DNA of 64,000 bases, taken from the NCBI GenBank assembly GCA_020638195.1, contig JACKJC010000006.1, positions 62,001 through 126,000 of the forward strand, given 5' to 3'. Below are positions 1 to 8,617 of this stretch, piece by piece; within the stretch, counting starts at the first letter, position 1; each line of letters begins with the position of its first letter. Under the pieces are notes generated by a model. That model saw only the letters and a program-made list of their open reading frames with translations, ran no database searches and was not told where the DNA came from. The translations under genes were made by a program, and so were the position numbers. Source of the DNA: Methylobacteriaceae bacterium. GTDB lineage: Bacteria > Pseudomonadota > Alphaproteobacteria > Rhizobiales > Beijerinckiaceae.

Positions 1-987
1 TTTTTCCAGAATGGCGCGCGTCGGCAGCATGCCGCCGGGAAAGACATAGCGGCGGATGAAGTCGAGCTCGCGGCGGTAGCGCGGGAAGATCGCCTCGTCG
101 ATGGTGATTATCTGCAACGCCGCGCGTCCGCCGCTCTTCAGCCGGTCGCGCACCTGCGAAAAATAGGTCGACCAGTATTCCTCGCCGACCGCCTCGAACA
201 TTTCGATCGAGGCGACGGCGTCATAGACGCCATGCTCGTCGCGATAATCCTGAAGCCGCACGTCGACGCGCTCGGCCAGGCCGGCCCTGTGCACACGCTC
301 ACGCGCGAAATCGAACTGCTCCTTGCTGATCGTCAGCGCCGTGACGCGGCATCCCCGTTCGCGCGCGACATGTTCGGCGAAACCGCCCCAGCCACAACCG
401 ATCTCCAGAATATGCTGGCCTTCGCGTGCGAAGATCGCATCGGCGAGCGCGCGATATTTGCGCTCCTGCGCTTCCTGCAGGTCGCCGCCCGGCGCGAGGT
501 CGAGCGCCGAGGAATAGGTCATGCTCGGGTCGAGCCATTTCGCGTAGAAGGAATTTCCGAGATCGTAATGCGCGTGAATGTTTCGGCGCGACCCCGCGCG
601 CGTGTTGCGATGCAGCCAGTGCCAGGCCATCTGCGCGACGCGCACTAGCGGCTTGCCCGCCAGCAGGCGCGAGATCGCATGCTGGTTGGCGCAGAAAAGT
701 TCGAGGAAGGCGGTGAGATCGGGCGTCGACCATTCGCCGCGCATATAGGATTCCGCCACGCCTATGTCGCCATGCGCGAAGGCGCGCGCGAAGGCGTAGT
801 CGTGGATAGCCATATGCGCCTGCGGCCCCGGCGCCATGCCGCCGAAGGCGAAAACCGCGCCGTCGGGCAGGGCGATCTCGAAGCGCCCATTCTCGATGAG
901 GCTCGAAAATTCGAGCACCTTGCGAACCGCGAACGGATAGTCGGCGGCGCCTTGCATTTGATTGTGGCGTACAGGCAGAAAGGTCAT
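1..987 (-). CDS. cfa: Cyclopropane-fatty-acyl-phospholipid synthase family protein (3' end cut by window edge)
   Basis: SAM-dependent methyltransferase of the CFA synthase family, which adds a methylene bridge to unsaturated acyl chains of membrane phospholipids. The frame is open from an ATG at 987 to base 1, giving 329 residues; the C-terminus lies outside the window. Visible marks are HYDLGN near residue 140, the SAM-binding LEIGCGWGG near 194, and FIRRYVFPGGMLP near the cut end, all typical of the family. The usual length is about 400 residues, so some 70 are missing. The next gene, phrB, is on the same strand 112 bases upstream; no shared control is evident. Confidence 0.93.
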   Translation of the reverse strand, partial: MTFLPVRHNQMQGAADYPFAVRKVLEFSSLIENGRFEIALPDGAVFAFGGMAPGPQAHMAIHDYAFARAFAHGDIGVAESYMRGEWSTPDLTAFLELFCANQHAISRLLAGKPLVRVAQMAWHWLHRNTRAGSRRNIHAHYDLGNSFYAKWLDPSMTYSSALDLAPGGDLQEAQERKYRALADAIFAREGQHILEIGCGWGGFAEHVARERGCRVTALTISKEQFDFARERVHRAGLAERVDVRLQDYRDEHGVYDAVASIEMFEAVGEEYWSTYFSQVRDRLKSGGRAALQIITIDEAIFPRYRRELDFIRRYVFPGGMLPTRAILEK

Positions 988-1099
988 GCGGCGCTCCGTG
1001 GAATGCGCGAAAGACCTTGTCCCACGCTCCGATCGGATGCGTGGAACCTGAAACTTCAGTTTGCATTCCTCGCTGGTACGACGCAAGGGCGGGACGGGA

Positions 1100-2518
1100 T
1101 CATTCCTTGAGCTGCTGGAACGCCGTCAGCGCGCGCGCCCGCGCTTTCGCGTGATCGACGATCGGCGCCGGATAGTTTCGCGGCGGCTTCGGCGCCTCCC
1201 AGGGCTTGTGCAGGAAACGGTCGGGCGCATCGGCGAGTTCCGGACACCATTGCCGCACATAGGCGCCGTCGGGATCGAATTTCTCGCCCTGCAGCACCGG
1301 ATTGAAAACACGGAAGTATGGCGCGGCGTCCGCGCCGCATCCGGCGACCCATTGCCAGCTCGCCGCATTGTTGGCGGGGTCGGCGTCGCACAAAGTGTCC
1401 CAGAACCAGTCCTCGCCTGTGCGCCAGTCGATCAGCAGATGTTTGACCAGGAAAGATGCGACGATCATCCGCACACGATTGTGCATGTAGCCGGTCGCCC
1501 ATAATTCGCGCATGCCGGCGTCGACGATCGGATAGCCAGTGCGCCCGTGCCGCCAGGCCTTGATCGTCTCCGGGTCCGTTGTCGCCCATTCGAAGCGATC
1601 AAAGCGATCGTCGAAATTCTTCGTGGCGAGATCCGGATTGTGGAAAAGCAGGCCATAGGAGAATTCGCGCCAACCGACTTCCGCGAGAAACTTGTCGCAG
1701 CCGCGTTGCAGCCGCGGGTTCGACGCGGCCGCATGGCGCGTCGCCGCCCAGATCTGGCGCGGTGAAATCTCGCCGAACGCAAGGTGCGGCGAGAGCCGCG
1801 ACGTGCCCACTATGCCGGGAATGTCGCGACGATCGGCATAGTCGAGAACGCCATCATCGAGGAAGGCTGCGAGCTGCTGCGCGGCGGCTTGCTCGCCCGG
1901 CGTCCAGGCGTCGCGCAGGCCGCCGGCCCAGTCGGGCTTCGTCGGAAGCAGCTCCAGATCGTCGAGTTCGATCGCGCCCTTCGGCGCCGGCGCGCCGTCG
2001 ATCTTGCGCGGCGCCGGTAGCGGCGCATCGGGTTCGGGTCCGGCGAGCACCGCGCGCCAGAACGGCGTGAACACGCGGAACGGCCCGCCCGTCTTGGTCT
2101 TGATTGTCCATGGCTCGACAAGAAGCTTGCCGTTGAAGCTCGCGACCTCGATCGTCTCGCCGAGCGCGGCCTTGACGGCGGTGTCGACGGCTATGCCCGC
2201 CTTGTCGTACCGCCGCGTCCAGAAAAGCGCTTGCGCGCGGGTTTGCTTCGCCAGCCTTTCGAGAATGGGCTGCGCGGCGCCTGTAAAAATGTCGAGCCGC
2301 GCGCCGCGCTTGCGCAGGTCCGCATCGAGGGCGGCCAGCGAATGATGCAGCCACCAGCGCGAGGCTCCGCCCATCGCGCGCAGGCCGGACGATTCTTCGT
2401 CGAATATGTAGATGCAGAGTACCGGACGCCCGCTGTCGACTGCCGCCCGCAGCGCGGGATTGTCGGCAAGGCGCAGGTCTTCGCGGAACCAGACGAGGGC
2501 GGGGGAGGGCGATGTCAT
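1100..2518 (-). CDS. phrB: Deoxyribodipyrimidine photo-lyase
   Basis: Class I CPD photolyase (472 residues, normal length), which uses blue light, FADH- and an antenna chromophore to split pyrimidine dimers in DNA. The N-terminal antenna domain opens with the typical ALVWFREDLRLADNPAL. The FAD-binding helical domain carries TGYPIVDAGMREL near residue 325, followed by GYMHNRVRM and the Trp-rich DWFWDTL, with NNAASWQWVAG further on; these are the dimer- and flavin-contacting segments. It could formally be a cryptochrome, but the motif set is that of a repair enzyme. It stands alone between cfa and the DUF2218/padR pair. Confidence 0.95.
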   Translation of the reverse strand: MTSPSPALVWFREDLRLADNPALRAAVDSGRPVLCIYIFDEESSGLRAMGGASRWWLHHSLAALDADLRKRGARLDIFTGAAQPILERLAKQTRAQALFWTRRYDKAGIAVDTAVKAALGETIEVASFNGKLLVEPWTIKTKTGGPFRVFTPFWRAVLAGPEPDAPLPAPRKIDGAPAPKGAIELDDLELLPTKPDWAGGLRDAWTPGEQAAAQQLAAFLDDGVLDYADRRDIPGIVGTSRLSPHLAFGEISPRQIWAATRHAAASNPRLQRGCDKFLAEVGWREFSYGLLFHNPDLATKNFDDRFDRFEWATTDPETIKAWRHGRTGYPIVDAGMRELWATGYMHNRVRMIVASFLVKHLLIDWRTGEDWFWDTLCDADPANNAASWQWVAGCGADAAPYFRVFNPVLQGEKFDPDGAYVRQWCPELADAPDRFLHKPWEAPKPPRNYPAPIVDHAKARARALTAFQQLKE

Positions 2519-2554
2519 CGCCCCCTTATACGCGCGCCGGCCGCCTCGGTTCGA

Positions 2555-2875
2555 TTATTGGTCGCGCCAGTCGAAGGCGAGCGGCGCCTCGCGGAAGGCG
2601 AAGCGGTCGAGATGGCGCGCCACCACGCCCTTCAGCGCGTCGAGATGTGCCGGCGAGGACGCGTCGATCCGGCATTCGAGATCGGCGGCATGCGCGGTCA
2701 TCGTCAGTTTTCCGTCTGCCGGCCAGTCGGCGCCGCGCGAATCGCGCGGGAAGACGACCGTGCCCGCCTCTGACGAAAACTCCACCTTCAGATTGTGGCT
2801 CCAGTGCTTGCAAAGCTGCTGGAGGTATTTGCTGCCGCTGGCCGTCGGCACCCGCGCGACGCTGGAATGGCTCAT
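2555..2875 (-). CDS. DUF2218 domain-containing protein
   Basis: Small soluble protein of about 106 residues made almost entirely of a DUF2218 domain (SKYLQQLCKHWSHNLKVEF at the start, RIDASSPAHLDALKGVVARHLDRFAFRE at the end). The ATG at 2875 overlaps the stop of the upstream padR gene by one base (TGATG), so translation is probably coupled. DUF2218 proteins are often found with siderophore-interacting ferric reductases and PadR regulators, which points to metal or haem handling; no enzymatic residue is recognisable. A TTG directly before the ATG is an alternative start. Confidence 0.85.
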   Translation of the reverse strand: MSHSSVARVPTASGSKYLQQLCKHWSHNLKVEFSSEAGTVVFPRDSRGADWPADGKLTMTAHAADLECRIDASSPAHLDALKGVVARHLDRFAFREAPLAFDWRDQ

Positions 2876-3459
2876 CAAATGCCCTCGATTTTTCGCGCGG
2901 CTTCGTCGAGGATCGCGGTGACCTCGCGCATGGTCGCCTTGTCGGCGCCTTCCTGCATCAACCGTCCTCGAATCGCCATGCGCAGATTGAGCATGGCGCG
3001 GCGCACCGTCACGCCGTCGAATTTTTCGAGCTCGGCGGCCAGACTGGCAAGCCGCGCCAGAATAGCGTCGACCTCCGCTTTGTTCGATTCGAGATGCGCC
3101 GCGCCTTCCGCCGTGATGGCGAAGGCCTTGCGCGCGCCTTCCGACTTCTGCTCGTCGATATGGCCCATGTCTTCGAGCATGGTGAGCGTGGGATAGACGA
3201 CGCCCGGGCTTGGCGCATAGGCGCCGCCGGTCAGCTCCTCGATCGCGCGGATCAGATCGTAACCGTGGCGCGGCTGGTCGGAGATCAGCTTGAGCAGGAC
3301 GAGGCGCAATTCCCCGGAATCGAACATCCGGCGGCGCCCGCCACGCTCGCCGAACCCCTCGCCGGCGAACGCGCGGCCGAAATGACGCCCGAATCCGCGC
3401 GAAATGGCCTGGAAGCCGCGCGGCCCGCAGCCCTGATGTTGATGGTGGTGGTGTCTCAT
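2875..3459 (-). CDS. PadR family transcriptional regulator with His-rich N-terminus (YqjI-like)
   Basis: Winged-helix repressor of 194 residues. Residues 2-12 form a His/Cys-containing head (RHHHHQHQGCG), followed by a Gly/Arg-rich linker and then the PadR domain from about residue 46 (LRLVLLKLISDQPRHGYDL, PSPGVVYPTLTML). This architecture is that of E. coli YqjI, a nickel-responsive repressor of a ferric reductase gene. Being coupled to a DUF2218 gene fits a metal-homeostasis role. The target promoter is probably its own, because an inverted repeat lies just upstream. That the His head binds metal here is inference from the family. Confidence 0.88.
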   Translation of the reverse strand: MRHHHHQHQGCGPRGFQAISRGFGRHFGRAFAGEGFGERGGRRRMFDSGELRLVLLKLISDQPRHGYDLIRAIEELTGGAYAPSPGVVYPTLTMLEDMGHIDEQKSEGARKAFAITAEGAAHLESNKAEVDAILARLASLAAELEKFDGVTVRRAMLNLRMAIRGRLMQEGADKATMREVTAILDEAARKIEGI

Positions 3460-3471
3460 ATGTTGGTCCTT

Positions 3472-3501
3472 GTGACTATCGAGATGTCACTAAGATATAT
3501 C
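3472..3501 (-). promoter_or_regulatory. Candidate PadR operator upstream of padR-DUF2218
   Basis: Just upstream of the padR start lie GTGAC-N9-GTCAC (3472-3490) and the 8-base palindrome GATATATC (3494-3501). The stretch is AT-rich in a GC-rich neighbourhood and sits where the padR promoter must be. PadR proteins bind dyad sites in their own promoters; the assignment is inference. Confidence 0.45.
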
Positions 3502-3628
3502 GTATAATGTCCGAAGCAAGGTCGGTGCGGAAATTTGTGACGTGCGGGTTGGGGGGAGTTGGGCGCCTCGACGGCCACAGCGCCGCGCGACGCGACGCGG
3601 CGGAAAATGAACTGCAATCTTGGAAAGA

Positions 3629-3704
3629 TGGCTCCCCGAGCAGGACTCGAACCTGCGACCCAGCGATTAACAGTCGCTTGCTCTACCGGCTGAGCTATCG
3701 GGGA
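3629..3704 (-). tRNA. tRNA-Asn (anticodon GTT)
   Basis: Cloverleaf of 76 bases on the minus strand. The acceptor stem TCCCCGA pairs with TCGGGGA, the anticodon loop reads CTGTTAA, the T-arm contains GGTTCGAGTCC, and the discriminator G is followed by an encoded CCA. Confidence 0.97.
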
Positions 3705-3830
3705 ACGTTCCGGTGTGGGCCGTGCCTATAACAAGGTCGCTCCGAATTGCAAAGCGATAATCGCGTTTGCAGGAAAACCTTTGTCGCGCCTTGCGGATCA
3801 CGCGCCGCCTGCGCTATAGCGGCGCCAAGA

Positions 3831-3904
3831 GGCCTCGTGGCGGAATGGTTACGCAGAGGACTGCAAATCCTTGTATCCCAGTTCGATTCTGGGCGAGGCC
3901 TCCA
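3831..3904 (+). tRNA. tRNA-Cys (anticodon GCA)
   Basis: Cloverleaf of 74 bases with acceptor stem GGCCTCG/CGAGGCC, anticodon loop CTGCAAA, T-arm GTTCGATTC, discriminator T and encoded CCA. It is divergent from tRNA-Asn across a 126-base gap. Confidence 0.97.
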
Positions 3905-3950
3905 ACTCCTTCCATCCTGACAATGACGCGGGCGCCCCGACGGGGCCCGA

Positions 3951-5078
3951 TCAGGCGGTCGCGCCGTCCGGCGCGGGCGTCGGCTTGGCCGGAAAGGTCG
4001 TTTCGATCGTCAGCATTCCCTCGGCGTAGTCGCGTTCGATACGTCCCTCCAGTTGTCGCGCCGCGACCTCCAGGACCTTCGCGCCGACGCCGCCCTCGCG
4101 GCTCAGTCCGTTCGCCAGCCGCGTCTCTTCGCGCCAGGTAAGCGTCACGGCCTGTGAATCGCCCCGCCAGGTCGTCTCGACCCGTCCGCCGTCTTTCAGC
4201 GCGCCATACTTGACCGAATTGGTGGCCAGTTCGTGCAGCAGCAGCGCTAGCGGCGTGACTTGCGTGGGATTCAGCGTCACCGACGGTCCGGCGGCGCGGC
4301 AATTTCCGCCGTAGGCGAAGGGCGTCAGCACGGTTTCGACGACGCTCTGCATATCTGTCGTCTCGTGTTCGCCGATAATCAGGTCCTGCGCGCGGCCGAG
4401 CGAGGCGAATCTATCGCTGCAGTCGCGCACGAGTTCCTCGACACTGTCGACACTACGTCCTGCGGCGCGCACGAGCCCCGCGGAAACCGCGAAGGAATTC
4501 TTGATGCGATGATTGTACTCGCGCGCCAATACGGCGTTCGAGGTCGCCGCGCGCAACGCATCGTGCGCATAGGCCCGGACGTTGATCACGTTTTCCAGAA
4601 GCCGTGCGAAATCCAGAAGCGTCGCCATGTCGGCCGCGCTCCACGTGCGCGGACGGCTCTCGATCACGCATAGCGCGCCGAGCGCATCGCCCTCCGGCCC
4701 GAAGATCGGCGCGCCGAGATAGGCGATCACGTTGAGGTCGCTGACCGCGAGATTGTCGGCGACGCGCAGATCTTTGCGCGCGTCTTCCACAACGAGAGCC
4801 TGCTCGCTCGCCACGACATGCTGGCAAAAGGAATGAGATAGCGGCGTTTGTCGCGCGGAGCGCACGGGTTCGGGCAGGCCGAGCGACGACTTGAAGAACT
4901 GGCGCTTCTCGTCAACGAAAGACACCAGACAGAATTCGCTTCGCAGCAACGCCTGCGCGAGGCGCGTCACGCGATCGAAGTCCTCTTCCTGTTCGGAATC
5001 CATCAGCCCCGAACGCTGCAGGGCCGCGAGACGTTTCGGCATCGCGAGGCGGGCGAGAATATCCTCGGGCGTCGACAT
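3951..5078 (-). CDS. GAF-domain sensor histidine kinase, HWE/HisKA_2 family
   Basis: Soluble sensor kinase, 375 residues from the ATG at 5078 (an upstream start at 5108 would add ten residues). A GAF domain covers about residues 25-165. The HisKA_2-type phosphoacceptor region has LAREYNHRIKNSF with His190. The HATPase domain has an intact N-box, HELATNSVKYGAL, near 282. There is no membrane segment, so the signal is cytoplasmic. No response regulator is adjacent. HWE/HisKA_2 kinases commonly feed PhyR in alphaproteobacteria, and the phyR locus lies 22 kb away, so this is a possible input; the link is inference. Confidence 0.9.
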   Translation of the reverse strand: MSTPEDILARLAMPKRLAALQRSGLMDSEQEEDFDRVTRLAQALLRSEFCLVSFVDEKRQFFKSSLGLPEPVRSARQTPLSHSFCQHVVASEQALVVEDARKDLRVADNLAVSDLNVIAYLGAPIFGPEGDALGALCVIESRPRTWSAADMATLLDFARLLENVINVRAYAHDALRAATSNAVLAREYNHRIKNSFAVSAGLVRAAGRSVDSVEELVRDCSDRFASLGRAQDLIIGEHETTDMQSVVETVLTPFAYGGNCRAAGPSVTLNPTQVTPLALLLHELATNSVKYGALKDGGRVETTWRGDSQAVTLTWREETRLANGLSREGGVGAKVLEVAARQLEGRIERDYAEGMLTIETTFPAKPTPAPDGATA

Positions 5079-5278
5079 GGCGTCCTGTGTTGCGTGTTCG
5101 ACGAACACTGCAATGAACCCGCGGACACGCGAGCGGTCGGCACGTTAGCAGGCAAGGGCGCCCGTACATATGTCATTTGACATACGCAACGCTACGACCA
5201 TCGCTTGTTTGCTTTGCCCACGAATTCACGTTTACTCGCCTGTGCGCCGAGCCTCGGCGCGTAACGGGCGGCGGGCGA

Positions 5279-6046
5279 TTGCCGAAAGACAGGGTCAGCG
5301 CGACAGCTTCGACCGGGCAGGTCATTTCCTGCGCGGCCTGCCCCTTGCGCGCTCTTTCGTCGTTCCGCGAGTTCGAGCCGACGGAACTCGATTTCGTCCA
5401 GCGGTTCAAGATGGGCGAACTGGTCGTCGACGCCGGCGCCACCATCTTTCTGGAAGGCGCCGACAGTCCGCATATCTACACGCTGCTCGAAGGCTGGGCG
5501 CTGCGCTATCGAATGCTCGAAAGCGGTCGCAGGCAGGTGCTGAACTTCGCGCTGCCCGGCGATCTCATTGGCCTGCAGAGCGTGCTCTTCGACAAGATGC
5601 TGCATTCCGTGCAGGCGCTGACGCCGGTGCGGCTCTGCGTCTTCTCGCGACAGAGGCTGTGGGAATTGTACGAGCGCCACAGCGGGCTCGCCTATGATCT
5701 CACCTGGATCGCATCGCGCGAGGAATCCATTCTTGCAGAACACCTGACCTATGTCGGCCAGCGCAATGCGCTGGCGCGGCTCGCCTACATCATCATGCAC
5801 GTCATGGAGCGCTGCCGGAGCCTTGGGCTCGTCGTCGACGATACGCTCGTAACGCCGATCACCCAGCAGGATCTCGGCGACGCCATGGGCCTGTCGATCG
5901 TGCACACCAACAAGACGCTGCGCCGGTTGATAGCGACGGGCGCAATCGAATGGCGGCGTGGCGAGATCGTCGTGCGCAACGCCGCCGAACTGATCAGGCT
6001 CGCCGAATTCGAACGGCGCAAAAATCAGCCGCGTCCGTTCATCTGA
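5279..6046 (+). CDS. Crp/Fnr family transcriptional regulator
   Basis: cAMP-receptor-type regulator with an effector cupin and a C-terminal winged helix (ITQQDLGDAMGLSIVHTNKTLRRL). The N-terminus has CAACPLR, as in FNR-like proteins, but only two cysteines occur there and the third N-terminal ligand of canonical FNR is absent; a later Cys lies in PVRLCVF. A [4Fe-4S] switch is therefore doubtful. No ATG fits: I chose TTG at 5279, behind a GGCGGG stretch. A TTG at 5177 is in frame, but it coincides with a TTGACA that looks like a -35 box. With this start the protein has 255 residues. It is divergent from the HWE kinase. Confidence 0.85.
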   Translation: MPKDRVSATASTGQVISCAACPLRALSSFREFEPTELDFVQRFKMGELVVDAGATIFLEGADSPHIYTLLEGWALRYRMLESGRRQVLNFALPGDLIGLQSVLFDKMLHSVQALTPVRLCVFSRQRLWELYERHSGLAYDLTWIASREESILAEHLTYVGQRNALARLAYIIMHVMERCRSLGLVVDDTLVTPITQQDLGDAMGLSIVHTNKTLRRLIATGAIEWRRGEIVVRNAAELIRLAEFERRKNQPRPFI

Positions 6047-6059
6047 ACGCGCCGCGCGT

Positions 6060-6920
6060 CTAGACGCTCGCCGAGGCGTCCGCGCTCCGGTTCCGCCGTT
6101 TCGGCGTGATCCCGCTTTCGATAGCGATCCGCTCGTATTCCGCGCGCACGAGATCGGGCGAATAGGCCCGCTCCAGCCGCCGCACCGTGAAATGCCCTTT
6201 GGCGAGCGACTGGAAATGATCGGTGAAGGCGAGATTGACCGCCGCGCCGCCGACGGCGCCGATCAGCGGCACGGCCTGCGCGGCGAGCTTTTGCGAGACG
6301 ACGACGCCGAACCGGCCGGCGATCTGGCCGAGCAGGCGCACCAGCACCGGCGCCGCCTCGTCAGCCACGCCCTTCTGCGCCACATAGGCCGCGGCCTCCG
6401 AAACTGATTTCGCGAGCAGCCCGCGCATGGCGAAATAGCCGCCGTCCATCAGGTCGGCGTCGGAACTGTGCCCGCCGAGCGCGAAAACCTGAAGGCAGGC
6501 GAGCGCGGCTTCGGGCTTCGTCAGGTCCTCGCCCTCGGCGCGCGCAATGTCGGCGATCGAGCGCAGCATCACCGTGGTGGAGACCGGCAGTTCGACCGGC
6601 AGGCTCGCAAGCCCGAAGGCGCCGCCGGCCGCCCCGGAGGCCGCCGCCAGCGTGCGGTGGAACTTGCGGCTGTCCTTTTGCGGCTTGTTCTTGAGGCTCG
6701 ACAGCGCGACATGCATCGCCGCCTTGAGCGCGGCCGTCGCCGCCTTGGAGACGACGCTGGACACTTTCGCCGGCACGAGCTTGCCGGCGAGTTCGATCTG
6801 CCGGCCGAGCAGGGCGGTCGCGCGCGCCGCGAAACTCGTTTTCTCCAGGGCTTCCACCGCATTGGCGAGCGCGGCGAGGTCGGCGGGCGTCATGGGGGAA
6901 GAAGTACGGGCGTCGGCCAT
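6060..6920 (-). CDS. EcsC family protein
   Basis: EcsC-domain protein of 286 residues from the ATG at 6920; longer versions of the frame run into non-coding sequence. The domain spans most of the protein and is hydrophobic and Ala/Gly-rich (AAASGAAGGAFGLASLPVELPVSTTVMLRS, IGAVGGAAVNLAFTDHF), suggesting membrane association. The family is named after a Bacillus ABC-transporter locus and its biochemical role is unknown. It is convergent with the Crp/Fnr gene, 13 bases apart. Confidence 0.88.
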   Translation of the reverse strand: MADARTSSPMTPADLAALANAVEALEKTSFAARATALLGRQIELAGKLVPAKVSSVVSKAATAALKAAMHVALSSLKNKPQKDSRKFHRTLAAASGAAGGAFGLASLPVELPVSTTVMLRSIADIARAEGEDLTKPEAALACLQVFALGGHSSDADLMDGGYFAMRGLLAKSVSEAAAYVAQKGVADEAAPVLVRLLGQIAGRFGVVVSQKLAAQAVPLIGAVGGAAVNLAFTDHFQSLAKGHFTVRRLERAYSPDLVRAEYERIAIESGITPKRRNRSADASASV

Positions 6921-7313
6921 GTGTGTCTCCGCGCGAAAGCCGGGCGCTGATGAGATCGTGACGCCGACCTTCTGTTGCAAGGGCGCCACGCACCGGGGCC
7001 GGCGAACGGGGCGCCGCTTCGTCACAACGCCAGAATTAACGATTTGACGCCGTCCCGCGTTAACTCTTCGCCCCGCCGCCGCCATGAAAGGGCCTGGCGA
7101 GCGCCGCAAGGCCGAACGCCCCGGCGCCACGAAAGCCCCGGATTTGCGGGCGGGCGGCGTCGGATCGCGCCGCGTCGGAACCGGCTGTTGAGGCTTCGTT
7201 ATACTTACGCCCGTCAACCCGAAATCTGAACGTATTCGCGTAAAAAGCGCGCGTTTCATTTCAATCGATCCTGACGGGCCGCGCGCATTCTGTCCTCAAC
7301 AACGGGGACACAC
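6921..7313. other. Intergenic region between divergent genes (393 bases)
   Basis: No supportable gene. It must hold the promoters of the EcsC gene and the BTLCP gene. GGAAC at 7177 is followed after 15 bases by CGTT (7197-7200), close to the EcfG pattern found at 28-35 kb but one base short in spacing. The BTLCP gene has a GGGGAC ribosome binding site immediately before its ATG. Confidence 0.5.
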
Positions 7314-7934
7314 ATGTTCGTCAAGCTTGCCAATGCGATTATCGGAGCCGGCCTTGTGGCCGCGGCGGTCTTCGCCGTCAGCCCGAGCATCGCCGGGCCG
7401 GACAAGGTCGGCTGGGCGCCGGTCGGCAATATCACCAGCGTTCCCTACGGCTGGGTCGAATTCTGCCAGCGCTATAAGGTCGAATGCGACAATCCCGGCG
7501 GCATGCCGCGCAAGATCGAGCTCGCCGCCAGGTCGCTGCGCGAGATCGAGCGCATCAACCGCTGGGTCAACAAGAATATCGAATCCGTCTCCGACATGGA
7601 TCATTGGGGCCTGATCGACCAGTGGGATTATCCCAGCGACGGCAAGGGCGATTGCGAGGACTTTGTTCTTCTGAAGCGCAAGCTGCTCGCAGAGCAGGGT
7701 TTTCCGATCCAGTCGCTGCTCGTCACCGTCGTCAAGGACAAGAACAATGAGGGCCATGCCGTCCTCACGGTCCATACCGACCACGGCGATTACGTGCTCG
7801 ACAACATGACCGACGACATCAAGGGCTGGAAGCAGACCGGCTACCGCTTCGTGAAGCGCCAGAGCCAGACCGACATGAACACCTGGGTTTCGATCGGCGA
7901 GCCGACACAGGCGCCGGCCTACGTCTCGCGCTGA
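7314..7934 (+). CDS. Transglutaminase-like cysteine peptidase, BTLCP family (DUF920)
   Basis: Exported protein of 206 residues. A signal peptide (about residues 1-27) precedes a bacterial transglutaminase-like fold with the catalytic triad visible: Cys114 in GDCEDF, His148 in EGHAVLTV and Asp163 in DYVLDNM. BTLCP proteins act in the periplasm. In other bacteria relatives such as LapG cut adhesins, but the stand-alone rhizobial forms have no known substrate. No LapD-like partner is next to it. Start ATG follows GGGGAC. A strong terminator follows the stop, so it is monocistronic. Confidence 0.92.
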   Translation: MFVKLANAIIGAGLVAAAVFAVSPSIAGPDKVGWAPVGNITSVPYGWVEFCQRYKVECDNPGGMPRKIELAARSLREIERINRWVNKNIESVSDMDHWGLIDQWDYPSDGKGDCEDFVLLKRKLLAEQGFPIQSLLVTVVKDKNNEGHAVLTVHTDHGDYVLDNMTDDIKGWKQTGYRFVKRQSQTDMNTWVSIGEPTQAPAYVSR

Positions 7935-7954
7935 ACGAACCAAGTGTCCCCTGG

Positions 7955-7985
7955 AGGCCCGGCGCTCGCGACGCCGGGCCTCTTG
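7955..7985 (+). terminator. Rho-independent-type hairpin after the BTLCP gene
   Basis: Perfect 10-base stem AGGCCCGGCG / CGCCGGGCCT (7955-7964 and 7972-7981) with a 7-base loop, followed by a short T-containing stretch. It lies 21 bases after the stop codon. Confidence 0.75.
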
Positions 7986-8111
7986 CGTTCAGCGCAGGTT
8001 CACGAGCGCTGGCGTATCCCGAAGCCGCGTCAATGAATCCGTTGACCCGACGGTTGTGACGACGCAGGCTTCGCGCGCGAACATTTCGCGTCGCCCACAG
8101 GGAGAATTTGC

Positions 8112-8597
8112 ATGTCGATCCGTATTGCGGCCCCCGCGCTCGCGCTCGCCTTCGCGGGCTTCGCGCTGGCGGGCCCGGCCCATGCCCAGGCCAATGTGAT
8201 GAAACAATGCGGCGAGGAATATCAGGCCGCCAAGTCCGCCAATACGCTCGGCGGTAAGAATTGGAACGATTATCTCAAGGATTGTCGCGTGCGCCACAGC
8301 GGCGGCGCGGCCGCCGCGCCGGCGGCCCAGCCCGCCGCGGCCAATCCGCTCAAGCCCACCGCCCAGCCCGCCGCAAAAGCCGCGGCCACGACAGCGCCCG
8401 CCGCGCCGACCGGCCCGGTCAAGTTTCCCTCCAAGGTCGATCCGAAATACTCGGCGGAAAAGCCCTCCAAGCAGCGGATGCAGACCTGCCTCGACCAGTA
8501 CAACGCCAACAAGGCGGGAACCGGCAACGGCGGCCTCAAGTGGATCCAGAAGGGCGGCGGCTACTACAGCGAGTGCAACAAGCGCCTGAAGGGCTGA
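8112..8597 (+). CDS. Secreted Ala/Pro-rich protein with duplicated PsiF-like Cys motif
   Basis: Protein of 161 residues, no named family recognised. A clear signal peptide ends at AHA (about residue 25). Two similar segments flank a low-complexity Ala/Pro linker (about 60-100). The first reads KQCGEEYQAAK then DYLKDCRVR; the second reads QTCLDQYNANK then GGYYSECNKRLKG. Each contains a pair of cysteines about 25 residues apart, reminiscent of PsiF-type repeats, so two disulfide-bonded units are likely. Periplasmic location is inferred from the signal peptide. It is monocistronic, ending in a terminator shared with the convergent DUF4337 gene. Confidence 0.8.
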   Translation: MSIRIAAPALALAFAGFALAGPAHAQANVMKQCGEEYQAAKSANTLGGKNWNDYLKDCRVRHSGGAAAAPAAQPAAANPLKPTAQPAAKAAATTAPAAPTGPVKFPSKVDPKYSAEKPSKQRMQTCLDQYNANKAGTGNGGLKWIQKGGGYYSECNKRLKG

Positions 8598-8617
8598 TCG
8601 CGGTCGCGTGCGACAGA

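Noticed and set aside
1039..1067. GGAAC-N16-CATT after cfa
   Set aside because: No plus-strand gene follows and the -10 element deviates; probably chance.
3507..3731. Frame across tRNA-Asn on the plus strand
   Set aside because: Its peptide comes largely from tRNA complement; a known source of false genes.
7177..7200. EcfG-like promoter before the BTLCP gene
   Set aside because: The spacer is 15 bases, shorter than the 16-17 accepted for EcfG, so it is recorded only in the intergenic note.
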